Shown: positions 1 through 7,158 of the stretch, piece after piece
How positions within the stretch are numbered: position 1 is the first letter of the stretch
How the letters are laid out: each line of letters opens with the position of its first letter
Source of the DNA: Nitrospirota bacterium
GTDB lineage: Bacteria > Nitrospirota > Nitrospiria > Nitrospirales > Nitrospiraceae
Direction of reading: 5' to 3'
DNA: 13,266 nucleotides
Assembly (NCBI GenBank): GCA_016235225.1
Contig: JACRLS010000029.1
Location: 1 to 13,266 of the forward strand
Translations under genes and position numbers: made by a program
The notes under the pieces: generated by a model
What the model was told of the DNA's origin: nothing
What the model saw: only the letters and a program-made list of their open reading frames with translations
Database searches by the model: none

Positions 1-2
1 TG

Positions 3-359
3 ATCACGACCACACAGAAGATCAACAAGACCACGTTCGGAAATCTGGCTTTGAAGGGGTATGACCCCGTCGCCTACTTCACGGAGGGGCGTGCGGTCGA
101 AGGCCACAAAGGATTTACCCATGAGTACGCGGATGCCACCTGGCGGTTCGCCAGTGCAGCCAACCGCGATGCGTTCATCCAAGACCCCGAGAGCTATGCG
201 CCCCAATACGGCGGATACTGCGCCTGGGGGATCAGCCAGGCGAAATTCTTCGACGGGGATCCCCAAGTGTGGAAGGTCGTCGATGGCAAGCTCTATGTGA
301 ATTACAACAAGGAAATCGAAGCCGCTTGGGCCACGGATATCCCTGGGTTCATCGAGTAG
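3..359 (+). CDS. YHS domain-containing protein, 5' end outside the window
   Basis: The reading frame is open from the first complete codon at base 3 to TAG at 357-359, so the true start and any signal peptide lie upstream. A TTG at 51 in this frame is not needed as a start, because the upstream codons read plausibly as protein. The visible part carries the features of small exported YHS-domain proteins: GYDPVAYF near the start, then W-FAS, the segment YAPQYGGYCAWG, and near the end W-K-V-DGKLYVNYN. The single Cys in GGYCA is the position that some family members fill with selenocysteine; here it is an ordinary TGC. YHS domains are thought to bind metal, but the substrate of this subgroup is not known. 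The next recognisable gene starts about 107 bases downstream. Confidence 0.85.
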   Translation: MTTTQKINKTTFGNLALKGYDPVAYFTEGRAVEGHKGFTHEYADATWRFASAANRDAFIQDPESYAPQYGGYCAWGISQAKFFDGDPQVWKVVDGKLYVNYNKEIEAAWATDIPGFIE

Positions 360-466
360 GCAGACACGAACTGGCCCACGCTCGAGAAGTAAGCGCTCAG
401 ACCGTTGGGAGATGCTGAACACACACTCTGCAATTCAACTCTGCATGCTTCTGCGTAGGAGGACCC

Positions 467-841
467 ATGAAAACCGCCATCATGATCATGTCTGATCCAA
501 AGAGTGGCTCTGAAGAGGCTCTCTGAGGAGTCTTTAACGCGCTCGCCCTCGCGTCTGAATGTAAACAGAAGGGCGATGAAGTGGCCGTGGTCTTCAATGG
601 GGCCGGCACGCGCTGGCCCGCTGAGCTTGCGAAGCTCTCGCATCCGGCCAATGGCCTCTACAATTCGGTTCGCGATGTCGTTCAAGGTGCCTCGTGCGGC
701 TGTGCGGAGGTCTTTGGGGCCACGGAGAGCGTACAATCCTGCGGCGTGTCGATTGTCAAGGACCATGCGCTGGCCGGGACAGCGGGTCTCTTGAGTCTGC
801 GTCGATACATTGCAGACGGCTGGAATACGGTGGTGTTTTGA
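467..841 (+). pseudogene. DsrE/DsrF-like family protein, interrupted by an in-frame TGA
   Basis: A good ribosome site (AGGAGG at 458-463) precedes ATG 467. The frame reads MKTAIMIMSDPKSGSEEAL, meets TGA at 524-526, and continues in the same frame as GVFNALALASECKQKGDEV to a normal TGA at 839-841. Ignoring the stop gives a protein of about 124 residues, a usual size for cytoplasmic DsrE-like sulfur-relay-type proteins. It has a beta-strand start, the motif GASCGCAEVFGA, a further Cys in SVQSCGV and a C-terminal ADGWNTVVF. Changing one base (TGA to GGA) restores an unbroken ORF with Gly, a residue that suits this turn. No start codon with its own ribosome site follows the stop closely; the first candidate is GTG 581. 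It is probably a nonsense-mutated gene or a sequence error. The family assignment is from memory of motifs and is fairly safe; the sulfur role is only a family inference. Confidence 0.7.
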
Positions 842-912
842 GGCGAATCTCATGAGACGGTCAGGGTCAGCCTCGCGACCGTTGGTGAGGCGAAGGTGTC
901 CAGGGGGAAACG

Positions 913-1512
913 ATGGCGACGAAATATCTTGATCTGACGTTTACGGATTCGGTCTGCCGCGCACAGAAACAGTATTACGGAAGCGCAGGCACAATCACAG
1001 ACGCCCCTGAACGAGACCCGCTGGGCCAGGCAGAGGCTGAATTCATTGCGGCTCGGGACAGCTTCTACGTGGGTTCAATCAGCGAAAACGGGTGGCCGTA
1101 CATTCAGCATCGCGGCGGGCCTCCGGGATTCTTGCGGGTTATGAATGAGACGACTCTGGTGTTCGCCGACTACAAGGGGAATCGGCAACTGCTGAGTACC
1201 GGCAACGTCTCAGCGAACAACCGTCTGGCGTTGTTTCTGATGGACTACAGGAATCGCGAGCGGCTGAAACTTCTTGGCCATGCCCGTGTCGAAGACGCCC
1301 GTGTCCATCCAGAACTCGTCGCGCAGATCACCGATCCGAAGATGCGGTCGAGTGTGGAGCGGCTGGTCTTCATCGACATCGTCTCGTTCGACTGGAACTG
1401 CCCCAAGTACATCACACCACGGTACTCGGCAGAAGAGGTCGAAGAGCTTGCGGGTCCGTTGAAGAGGCGTATTGCCGAACTTGAAGCCAAACTTCATGCT
1501 GTCAAAACATGA
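913..1512 (+). CDS. Pyridoxamine 5'-phosphate oxidase-family FMN-binding protein
   Basis: ATG 913 follows a purine-rich AGGGGGAAACG leader; the product is 199 residues. The central part matches the split-barrel flavin-binding fold of PNPOx-like proteins: FYVGSISENGWPYIQHRGGPPGFLRV (about residues 51-76), then LVFADYKGNRQL, NNRLALFLMDY and LKLLGHARV. The last 30 residues, from EEVEELAGPLKRRIAELEAKL, look like a short helical coil that could help dimerise the protein. Members of this broad group reduce or oxidise diverse small molecules with FMN or F420, and the specific substrate cannot be read from sequence. It lies downstream of the broken DsrE-like gene and upstream of the substrate-binding protein, all on the same strand with gaps of 70-105 bases, so co-transcription is possible but unproven. 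Confidence 0.85.
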   Translation: MATKYLDLTFTDSVCRAQKQYYGSAGTITDAPERDPLGQAEAEFIAARDSFYVGSISENGWPYIQHRGGPPGFLRVMNETTLVFADYKGNRQLLSTGNVSANNRLALFLMDYRNRERLKLLGHARVEDARVHPELVAQITDPKMRSSVERLVFIDIVSFDWNCPKYITPRYSAEEVEELAGPLKRRIAELEAKLHAVKT

Positions 1513-1615
1513 GTGGCTCTGGTAAAGAGGAGCTTCTCGCTATTGGGACAGACATGCCAGGTACAAGTTCGTGGCAGCGTGCGCGCAAGAAAGCATAACC
1601 ACGAAGGAGGGCAAG

Positions 1616-2863
1616 ATGGTGAACAGGGTTTCACGCAGGACATTCTTGCGGATATCGGCCGTGACCGGCGGGGCCTTGGTCTTCGGTGATCTGATCGACC
1701 AGGTGCTGGGGCTGACGGGCAGCTCTCGAGCCGCGATGGCCGGCGAGCCGATCAAGATCGGGATCCTCGACCCGCTTTCGAGCCCCTACAAGACGTCGTC
1801 GATCCATGATGTGCATGGCGCGACCGTGGCGATGGACTGGTACAACGAGCGCGGCGGCGTCCTGGGGCGGCCGGTGTCGATCATCGAGGCGGATGATGCC
1901 TCCAATGTCCAGACGGCTCTCAAAGCCGCCACGAAACTCATCAAGGACGATCGGGTCAATTTCCTGATGGGGACCTTCAACGGAGACGTCTCCCTGGCGG
2001 TGGCTGAGCTCGCGAAGAAAGAGAACAAGCTGTTCATGGTGACCGGTTCGCATGTGCTGGAGCTCACCGGATCCGCCTGTCACTCCCATACCTTCGTGTT
2101 CCTGCCGAACGCGCAGATGATGGCACAGGCCGTTACCCCGCATCTCATCAAAGCCTATGGCAACCGTTGGTACATGGTGACCGCGGATACCATGGACGGG
2201 AAGGCGGCCGCGCAGGCCATGACGGCGGCGCTCAAGAGTCAGGGCGGGGAGGTAATCGGCGCGACGACGACGACCTTCGGAGCCACAGACTTCACGGCCG
2301 CGCTGACGGAGGCCAAGAACGCCAAGCCCGGTGCGATCATCCTCAACCTCTATGGTTGGGATCTCGTGAATGCCTTGAAAGCCTATGCCAAGCTGGAACT
2401 GGCGAAAGAGAAGATCGGGGTGGGGGGCATGATCGGCGGTGAGCAGATCGGCCGCCCGCTCGGCTACGCCAACAACGCCGGGATTTGGGGCCTGATCTGG
2501 GATCCCAAGATCAATACTGAGGGGTCCAAGCGGTTTATCCAGGGCGTCATCGACAAGTACAACCACACGCCGACTTCACGCTGTTACCTCGGCTACGCCG
2601 CCATGAGCCAGATTCTCGAGGCGGTGAGTCGTGCGGGGACGACGGACACGGCCGCGGTGATCAACGCGCTGGAAGGCCATCAATTCGATGGGCTCAAGGA
2701 AGGGCGATCCTATTTCCGCGCTGCCGATCACCAGCATGTCCAGGATGTGCTGGTCGGAGAGGCCTACGGCAAGGAACTGGGGCTGGGCCACTACAAAATT
2801 CTGGCGACCGTGCCCGGAGACTCCGTCGCGGCACTTCAATCCGACACCCCTTGTCGGCTCTAG
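1616..2863 (+). CDS. ABC transporter substrate-binding protein, type 1 periplasmic fold, Tat signal
   Basis: The start at ATG 1616 is chosen because AAGGAGG at 1604-1610 sits 5 bases upstream; an in-frame GTG at 1571 lacks such a site. The 415-residue product begins with a twin-arginine signal (SRRTFLR at residues 6-12, hydrophobic stretch, likely cleavage after AMA near residue 42), so it would be exported folded. The mature part starts PIKIGILDPLSS and shows the layout of branched-chain amino acid, amide or urea binding proteins (Peripla_BP_6 type): GGVLGRPVSII, DDASNVQTALKAATKLI, FLMGTFNGDVSLAV, a Cys in GSACHSHTF, and a C-terminal domain with YAAMSQILEAV. No permease or ATPase gene is adjacent in the window, so it may serve a transporter elsewhere or act as a sensor subunit. 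The ligand is not predictable here. Confidence 0.88.
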   Translation: MVNRVSRRTFLRISAVTGGALVFGDLIDQVLGLTGSSRAAMAGEPIKIGILDPLSSPYKTSSIHDVHGATVAMDWYNERGGVLGRPVSIIEADDASNVQTALKAATKLIKDDRVNFLMGTFNGDVSLAVAELAKKENKLFMVTGSHVLELTGSACHSHTFVFLPNAQMMAQAVTPHLIKAYGNRWYMVTADTMDGKAAAQAMTAALKSQGGEVIGATTTTFGATDFTAALTEAKNAKPGAIILNLYGWDLVNALKAYAKLELAKEKIGVGGMIGGEQIGRPLGYANNAGIWGLIWDPKINTEGSKRFIQGVIDKYNHTPTSRCYLGYAAMSQILEAVSRAGTTDTAAVINALEGHQFDGLKEGRSYFRAADHQHVQDVLVGEAYGKELGLGHYKILATVPGDSVAALQSDTPCRL

Positions 2864-2892
2864 CCTTCCCTTCACACCGGTGCTGAAAAGCC

Positions 2893-2931
2893 ACGGGCAG
2901 GAGCGCAGCGGGTTGCTGCCGTCCTGCCCGT
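2893..2931. terminator. Strong hairpin between convergent genes, probable bidirectional terminator
   Basis: Perfect 10-bp arms, ACGGGCAGGA at 2893-2902 and TCCTGCCCGT at 2922-2931, enclose a second 5-bp stem (GCAGC 2905-2909 with GCTGC 2915-2919) and a 5-base loop. It lies in the 102-base gap between the ends of the + strand binding-protein gene and the - strand OmpA-lipoprotein gene, where a shared terminator is expected. No T-run follows on either strand, so it is not a classic intrinsic terminator. Confidence 0.6.
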
Positions 2932-2965
2932 CTGGTCGGCTCCCTGTCTCGGCTCGCCGGGTCGG

Positions 2966-4291
2966 CTACTTCGCAGACACCACGATTTCGACCCGTCGAT
3001 TCTTGCTTCGGCCATCGTTGGTCTTGTTATCCGCAACCGGGTGACTGTCCCCATGACCCGCGGCAGTCAGATTCGATTTGGTCACACCGTTTTCTTCGAG
3101 GAGTGTGGCGGCGTGCTGTGCGCGGGCATCGGAGAGTTCCTTGTTGGTGGGGAACTTCTTGGCCAGCGCGCCTCGAATCGGCGCACTGTCGGTATACCCC
3201 GCGACATGGACGGCCTGCTTCGGGAACTCTTTCAGAATCCCGCCGACCCGCTTGATGAGATCGACGCCTCCTGGCTTCAGTTCATCTTTTCCCGAATCGA
3301 AGAGCACGGCTGAGGCGAGGTTGATGGTCAGTTTGTCGCCTGCCTGGTTGACGTTGACGTGCCCGGCCGTGATCTCCGGCTGCAAGGCCTTGACCAGATC
3401 CTTCTCGGCTCGACGCTGATCGAGTTGATTCCTGAGGCGGAGGATCTCCTGGTCGCGGTCGCTGAGGGTGCCCGTCAGGCTGGCGACCTGCTGATGTGTC
3501 CGAGCCAGCTCATCGCCGGTCCCCTGCCCCTTCTCCAGGAGGCCGTTGAGTCGGGCGACTTCTTGATCCCGCTCTGACAGCTTCGCGGTGCGGTCCTCCA
3601 GACGCTTGGTCTGTTCGGCGAGGCGGCGCTTGGTGTCCTCAAGGTCGTTGGCCGAGGCCGTCATGAGCGTGGTCAGACGGTCCCGGTCACTGGTGGCTTG
3701 ACGGAGACGCGCGAGTTCCGCATCGCGGTCGGCCAGTTGTTGGTCAAGATCGCTCAACTTCCGATTCGCCGCAGTCAGCTCGCCGGCGCCTAGCCGCAGG
3801 CTCGCCAACTCGCGTTCACGTTCGCCGAGCCGACCCTCCAGGTCGCTGATGCGTTGCTTGGCTGAATCTAAGTCGCCTGCGCTCTGTCGAAGCTGGGCCA
3901 TGTCACGATCGCGGTCCGCGATGGTGCGCTCAAGGTCGGCAATCCGCCGGTTCGCCCCGTCGAGCTCGCTGGAGACATTGTGAAGTTTGGACAGTTCTTG
4001 ATCTCGAGAGGCGAGCTGCGTTTGGAAGTCGCCGAGTTGTCGGTTGGCCGAGACCAGCTCGCCGGCTTTGGGGCGGAGACTGGAGAGTTCCGTATCTCGC
4101 GCCTCCAGTTGTTGCTCGAGGCCGGCAATGCGGGCGAGCCGTTCATCAGGCTTGGGCTCGAGCTTTGCGCGCATTTCGTTGAGATTCCTCGACACCGAAT
4201 CGTTGGGGGCTGACGCCTGCTGAAGCGACGAGCATCCAGCGAGGCATGCGATACCAATGACCGCCGGGAGAAACCTGCTCAAGGGCATCAT
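2966..4291 (-). CDS. OmpA-family lipoprotein with 31-residue-repeat coiled coil (paralogue 1)
   Basis: The start is ATG at 4291, preceded by AAAGGAGG six bases upstream; the frame stays open further up, but that part overlaps a promoter. The 441-residue product has a lipoprotein signal with lipobox LAGC (Cys20) followed by Ser, which favours the outer membrane. Residues about 50-290 are a coiled coil rich in R, E, D, L and Q. A core of type L-x-x-RD-x-EL-x-x-L recurs with its acidic residue at 66, 97, 128, 159, 190, 242 and 280, that is, four exact 31-residue steps, then 52 and 38. Residues about 325-440 form an OmpA C-terminal peptidoglycan-binding domain: VLFDSGKDEL, GYTD (Asp368), LSDAR (Arg390) and NRRVEIVV. 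Asp and Arg at these places bind diaminopimelate in studied OmpA domains. It would be anchored in the outer membrane and reach the cell wall through the rod. Its paralogue is encoded at 4997-6196. Confidence 0.9.
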   Translation of the reverse strand: MMPLSRFLPAVIGIACLAGCSSLQQASAPNDSVSRNLNEMRAKLEPKPDERLARIAGLEQQLEARDTELSSLRPKAGELVSANRQLGDFQTQLASRDQELSKLHNVSSELDGANRRIADLERTIADRDRDMAQLRQSAGDLDSAKQRISDLEGRLGERERELASLRLGAGELTAANRKLSDLDQQLADRDAELARLRQATSDRDRLTTLMTASANDLEDTKRRLAEQTKRLEDRTAKLSERDQEVARLNGLLEKGQGTGDELARTHQQVASLTGTLSDRDQEILRLRNQLDQRRAEKDLVKALQPEITAGHVNVNQAGDKLTINLASAVLFDSGKDELKPGGVDLIKRVGGILKEFPKQAVHVAGYTDSAPIRGALAKKFPTNKELSDARAQHAATLLEENGVTKSNLTAAGHGDSHPVADNKTNDGRSKNRRVEIVVSAK

Positions 4292-4334
4292 GTGAAACCT
4301 CCTTTGGATCGGCCTAAAGGGTTGGGGGGCCAAC

Positions 4335-4363
4335 AATGTACGCCCGCAATCTTCAGCGGTCAA
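4335..4363 (-). promoter_or_regulatory. Probable sigma-70-type promoter of OmpA lipoprotein 1
   Basis: On the minus strand TTGACC (4358-4363; five of six -35 consensus bases) is separated by exactly 17 bases from TACATT (4335-4340; four of six -10 bases). Transcription would begin near 4328 and give a leader of about 37 bases before ATG 4291. This supports the chosen start and suggests the gene can be expressed apart from the genes upstream. Confidence 0.55.
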
Positions 4364-4489
4364 TCTCAGTAGAGATACGAGGTCATCCGCTGATTGGAGC
4401 CGCTGCCTGAGAGGGGCCCGGCTGCTGGGCGATGGGCGCCCAAAAGGCCGCTGTGTGTCCAGCCTCTCTCATGAGGCGGCAGAGTCGAT

Positions 4490-4507
4490 GCCCCACGAAA
4501 GTGGGGC
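4490..4507 (-). terminator. Hairpin overlapping the stop of the small exported protein gene
   Basis: GCCCCAC (4490-4496) and GTGGGGC (4501-4507) are perfect 7-bp arms around a 4-base loop. The stem begins at the last base of the TAG stop (4507-4509) of the minus-strand gene. No T-run follows, so termination or 3'-end protection is an inference from position and stem strength. Confidence 0.45.
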
Positions 4508-4761
4508 TACTTCGTTATGGCGTCCTTCAACTTCTTGCCGGCATCCTGGGCCTCTCCGGCGTTACTCATCGCGTCTTTCGCTTGCATCTTCTTGGCCGAG
4601 TCCTTCGTTTCGCCGGCCTCTTTCTTGAGTTCCTTGGCATGTCCTTTCACCGCTTCGCCTTTTTTCATCATTCCTTCCATGTCGGCGGCGAGGACTGGAC
4701 TCCCGATCACGATGACTATGGCGATCAGGCTGAACACCAGCATGCTCTGTATCGTCTTCAT
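4507..4761 (-). CDS. Small lysine-rich exported protein, function unknown
   Basis: ATG 4761 is chosen because GAGGA at 4770-4774 lies eight bases upstream and because the protein then begins with a clean Sec signal: MKTIQSMLVFSLIAIVIVIG followed by SPVLAA, with likely cleavage after ALA or LAA near residue 26. The mature part is about 58 residues, strongly charged, lacks Cys, and consists of K, E, A, M and D in a helix-favouring pattern (MMKKGEAVKGHAKELKKEAG, then SAKKMQAKDAMSNAGEAQ). It ends DAGKKLKDAITK. I recognise no family. It sits between the two OmpA lipoprotein genes on the same strand, so a soluble periplasmic role in the same envelope context is the most that can be inferred. Its ATG overlaps the TGA ending the possible decayed frame upstream (ATGA). 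Confidence 0.65.
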   Translation of the reverse strand: MKTIQSMLVFSLIAIVIVIGSPVLAADMEGMMKKGEAVKGHAKELKKEAGETKDSAKKMQAKDAMSNAGEAQDAGKKLKDAITK

Positions 4762-4968
4762 GGTTCGTTCTCCTCTCTGTGTATTTGTATGTCGGCCCGA
4801 ACAGGCCGGAACAGCTGCCCCGGCGTCACGGTCGTCATGGCGTCGAGCTTCTTCTCCACTTTGCCTAGGGCAGCACCCGGTCACCTCGGAGGCTTTCCGG
4901 GTCGCCTGCTCCGCCTTGCCTTTAGATGAACAGGCGCCTCCCCCCTCAAACGCGGTTGACCGGCAGTA
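4758..4968 (-). pseudogene. Possible decayed small lipoprotein-like reading frame
   Basis: Between the second OmpA gene and the small exported protein the minus strand reads, with no start codon, AFEGGGACSSKGKAEQATRK and then ASEVTG up to about 4877. After removing one base from the GGG near 4876-4880, it continues in the next frame as AALGKVEKKLDAM and on to TGA at 4758-4760. The GACSSK segment resembles a lipobox end, and the rest resembles a short charged helical protein. No signal peptide or ATG is visible upstream, and a TGA closes the frame just before it. This may be a remnant or chance. Confidence 0.3.
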
Positions 4969-4996
4969 TCACCGACGGACTGCCGGGCGTGATGAC

Positions 4997-6196
4997 TTAG
5001 TCTGAGACTACAATTTCCACGCGGCGGTTCTTCCCGCGTCCCGCCCCAGTCTTGTTGTCCCCGACGGGGTCATTCTCGCCATGGCCCATGGCCGTCATGT
5101 TCGCCGCGGAAACCCCGCTGGCCGCCAGAATCTTCGAAGAGTTCGCGGCCCGCGCGTCCGACAATTCCTTGTTCGTCGGGAACTTCTTTTTTAATGCGCT
5201 ACGAATGGGCACATTGTCCGTGTATCCGGCCACATGCACCTTCTTTTCTGGGAAATCGTGCAAGACGTTCCCGACCCGCTTGAGCACGTCCACGCCGGCT
5301 GGTTTCAGCTCGTCTTTGCCTGAGTCGAACAGGAGGTTCGAGGCGAGATTGACCTTCAGTTTATTCCCGGCCTGGCTGACCGACACGTTGCCGGCTTTGA
5401 TCTCCGGTTGGAGCGCCTTGACCAGGTCCTTCTCGGCCTTGACCATCTCTGCCTTGGGCTGGGCGGCCAAGAGCCCCTTCAACCGCGCGATCTCCTGATC
5501 GCGGTCATTGACCGTCCCGTTGAGCCCGATCACTTGCTGCTTCACACGATCCAGTTCCGGATGCTCCACATCATGTTCCTTCTCGATGGCCTTGAGCCGG
5601 GCCATTTCGGCTTCCCGGTCGGCGAGCTGCTTTTTCAGAGAGTCCACATCGCCGGCCATGTTGCCTTCTTTTTCATGCGCCGCCACGATCGGCCGGAGCC
5701 GTCCGAGCTCCCCATCGCGATCGGACAACTGGCGCTCCAGATCGCCGATCCGCTTATTGGCCCCCTCCATGTCGCCCAGCCCTTGCCGCAGCCGGGCCAA
5801 CTCGCGATCCCGATCGGCAATCTGGGCCTCAAGCTCCCCGATACGCCGATTCGCGGCACTGGCGTCTGCGGCACCCTGGCGCACGCGCGCTAATTCACGG
5901 TCGCGATCGCTGAGCTGGTTCGCCAGGTCATCGGACCGCCTGTTGGCCGCAACGAGATTGCCGCCGGCATCGCGCAGCTTCGCCAACTCGGCATCACGGT
6001 CGGCTAGTTGACGTTCGAGGTCCGAAATCCGCGAGTCTCGATTGTCCCCCACAACCACCGGGGCTTTGGGCCGCGCCTTCATTTCGTTCAGGTTTCGGGT
6101 AACCGAATCGTTCGGCGCCGGGGCCTGCTCCAAATGCGAGCAGCCGACCAATGCGAGCATGCCGACACCGCAGAGGATGACTCTCTTTCGCCTCAT
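4997..6196 (-). CDS. OmpA-family lipoprotein with 31-residue-repeat coiled coil (paralogue 2)
   Basis: ATG 6196 is preceded four bases upstream by AAGGAGG. The 399-residue product has a lipoprotein signal ending LVGC (Cys19). The first mature residues, APNDSVTRNLNEMKA, are nearly identical to the same stretch in paralogue 1. Residues about 54-245 form a coiled coil whose RD/RE core recurs at 68, 99, 130, 161, 195 and 233: three exact 31-residue steps, then 34 and 38. An EKDLVKALQPEI joint leads into the OmpA peptidoglycan-binding domain (LLFDSGKDELKP, GYTD with Asp327, LSDAR with Arg349, NRRVEIVV). It should be an outer-membrane-anchored, wall-binding rod. It lies 69 bases downstream of mscL on the same strand and may share its transcript. 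The joint and the wall-binding domain are very similar to those of paralogue 1, showing an old local duplication. Confidence 0.9.
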   Translation of the reverse strand: MRRKRVILCGVGMLALVGCSHLEQAPAPNDSVTRNLNEMKARPKAPVVVGDNRDSRISDLERQLADRDAELAKLRDAGGNLVAANRRSDDLANQLSDRDRELARVRQGAADASAANRRIGELEAQIADRDRELARLRQGLGDMEGANKRIGDLERQLSDRDGELGRLRPIVAAHEKEGNMAGDVDSLKKQLADREAEMARLKAIEKEHDVEHPELDRVKQQVIGLNGTVNDRDQEIARLKGLLAAQPKAEMVKAEKDLVKALQPEIKAGNVSVSQAGNKLKVNLASNLLFDSGKDELKPAGVDVLKRVGNVLHDFPEKKVHVAGYTDNVPIRSALKKKFPTNKELSDARAANSSKILAASGVSAANMTAMGHGENDPVGDNKTGAGRGKNRRVEIVVSD

Positions 6197-6265
6197 AGGT
6201 CCTCCTTCTTTCCTGTTTCCTCACTGATCTCGAATGGATCTGCTGTCACAACCGTCTCGTGTCGA

Positions 6266-6676
6266 TCAATGCCGCTTCAGGGCATCACGAATTTCCATCA
6301 GCAACTTCTCTTCGTTGGTCGGACCAGGAGGCGGCGCCGCCGGCGCCTCTTTCTTGAAGCGGTTCACCTGCTTCACGACCATGAAGATCACAAACGCAAT
6401 GATGATGAAATCAAACACCGACTGGAAAAAGACCCCGTAATTCAGGGTCGGGGCGCCTTTGGTCTTGGCCTCGGCCAGAGACGCGATCGGTTGGCCCGAG
6501 AGGTTGATAAATAGACTGCTGAAATCCACCTTGCCTAACAGCAATCCCAGCGGTGGCATCAGCACGTCGCTGACCACTGAACTGACGATCTTCCCAAATG
6601 CTCCACCGATGATGACCCCGATCGCCATGTCGAGCACGTTGCCCTTCATGGCGAACTCTTTGAACTCTTTCAGCAT
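6266..6676 (-). CDS. mscL: Large-conductance mechanosensitive channel MscL
   Basis: ATG 6676 follows GGGAGGG. The product is 136 residues, the usual length. The N-terminal amphipathic helix and first membrane helix are typical: MLKEFKEFAMKGNVLDMAIG, VIIGGAFGKIVSSVV, then SDVLMPP. The periplasmic loop runs from about residue 48 to 80, followed by the second membrane helix SVFDFIIIAFVIFMVVKQ. The C-terminal bundle is preceded by a Pro-rich linker (APAAPPPGPT) and ends EEKLLMEIRDAL. It is an inner-membrane pentamer that opens at high membrane tension to release solutes during hypo-osmotic shock. It is 44 bases downstream of the DUF481-like gene and 69 bases upstream of an OmpA lipoprotein gene, all on the same strand. 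A second mechanosensitive channel (MscS type) lies about 800 bases upstream. Confidence 0.97.
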   Translation of the reverse strand: MLKEFKEFAMKGNVLDMAIGVIIGGAFGKIVSSVVSDVLMPPLGLLLGKVDFSSLFINLSGQPIASLAEAKTKGAPTLNYGVFFQSVFDFIIIAFVIFMVVKQVNRFKKEAPAAPPPGPTNEEKLLMEIRDALKRH

Positions 6677-6720
6677 GGATTCCCTCCCGTTTGAGCCCCG
6701 TTTACCGCGACCGTCCTCTC

Positions 6721-7158
6721 CTACCCCTTCCGACTCGTATCGAAGCTATAGCCGAAGGTCATCAAGTACAGGTTATCTGTGTCCCCAGTCCCCGGCGGCG
6801 GGTTGTTGTTGTATCGGGTCGTGACTTGGAGCCCGCTCACAAGTCCCTCGAACAACTTGAAGCGCACGCCGTTGTCCATGGTGAGATAGAAATCCTTGAC
6901 GTTCTGCACCGAGGGGTAGGCCTCCTGGAAGTGGTAGAGCGTGATGCGATCGTCCAGGAGCGGCCAGTTGAATTTGATGATGTCGCCGACGCCGAAGGCG
7001 GTCTTAATGTGCAGCTCGGCGTTCGACAACTCAAGGACCTCGCCCCGGATCAGACTTCCGTCTTTCAGCGTGACGAGATCCGTCCCCTCCGCAAAGCAGA
7101 GGCTGGAGAGACTACTGATCATGAAAGCAACTAACAGGCCGAGACGCAGACGATGCAT
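6721..7158 (-). CDS. Short DUF481-like outer-membrane-associated protein
   Basis: ATG 7158 is chosen because AGGAGG lies four bases upstream and a signal peptide follows at once (MHRLRLGLLVAFMISSLSSL then CFAEG). The frame extends 12 codons further up without a site. The 145-residue product begins its mature part with DLVTLKDGSLIRGEVLELSN, like the N-terminal strand region of DUF481 (YdiY-type) proteins. It ends like their last barrel strands: DNGVRFKLFEGLVSGLQVTT, RYNNNPPPGTGDTD, then a terminal FGYSFD. DUF481 proteins are usually about 250-330 residues, so the middle barrel strands seem to be missing. It may be a naturally short form or an old internal deletion with the frame kept. The family call is from motif memory. 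It probably heads a transcript containing mscL and the OmpA lipoprotein. Confidence 0.6.
   Translation of the reverse strand: MHRLRLGLLVAFMISSLSSLCFAEGTDLVTLKDGSLIRGEVLELSNAELHIKTAFGVGDIIKFNWPLLDDRITLYHFQEAYPSVQNVKDFYLTMDNGVRFKLFEGLVSGLQVTTRYNNNPPPGTGDTDNLYLMTFGYSFDTSRKG

Noticed and set aside
524..526. Selenocysteine at the in-frame TGA of the DsrE-like gene
   Set aside because: No stable stem-loop is visible just after the TGA, and the position fits Gly better than a redox Cys.
302..853. 183-codon minus-strand frame opposite the broken DsrE-like gene
   Set aside because: The plus strand has a ribosome site and a recognisable family; the minus frame has neither.
1631..2566. 311-codon open frame on the minus strand
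   Set aside because: It is the reverse of the binding-protein gene, with Arg/His/Gly-rich composition and no ribosome site; a GC-rich shadow.
3400..4150. Repeated blocks about 93 bases long, considered as a CRISPR or satellite array
   Set aside because: They are in-frame and encode the 31-residue coiled-coil units of the OmpA lipoprotein.
4432..5005. Hydrophobic plus-strand frames opposite the small exported protein
   Set aside because: Their hydrophobicity mirrors a lysine-rich helix on the other strand; no ribosome site or family motif.
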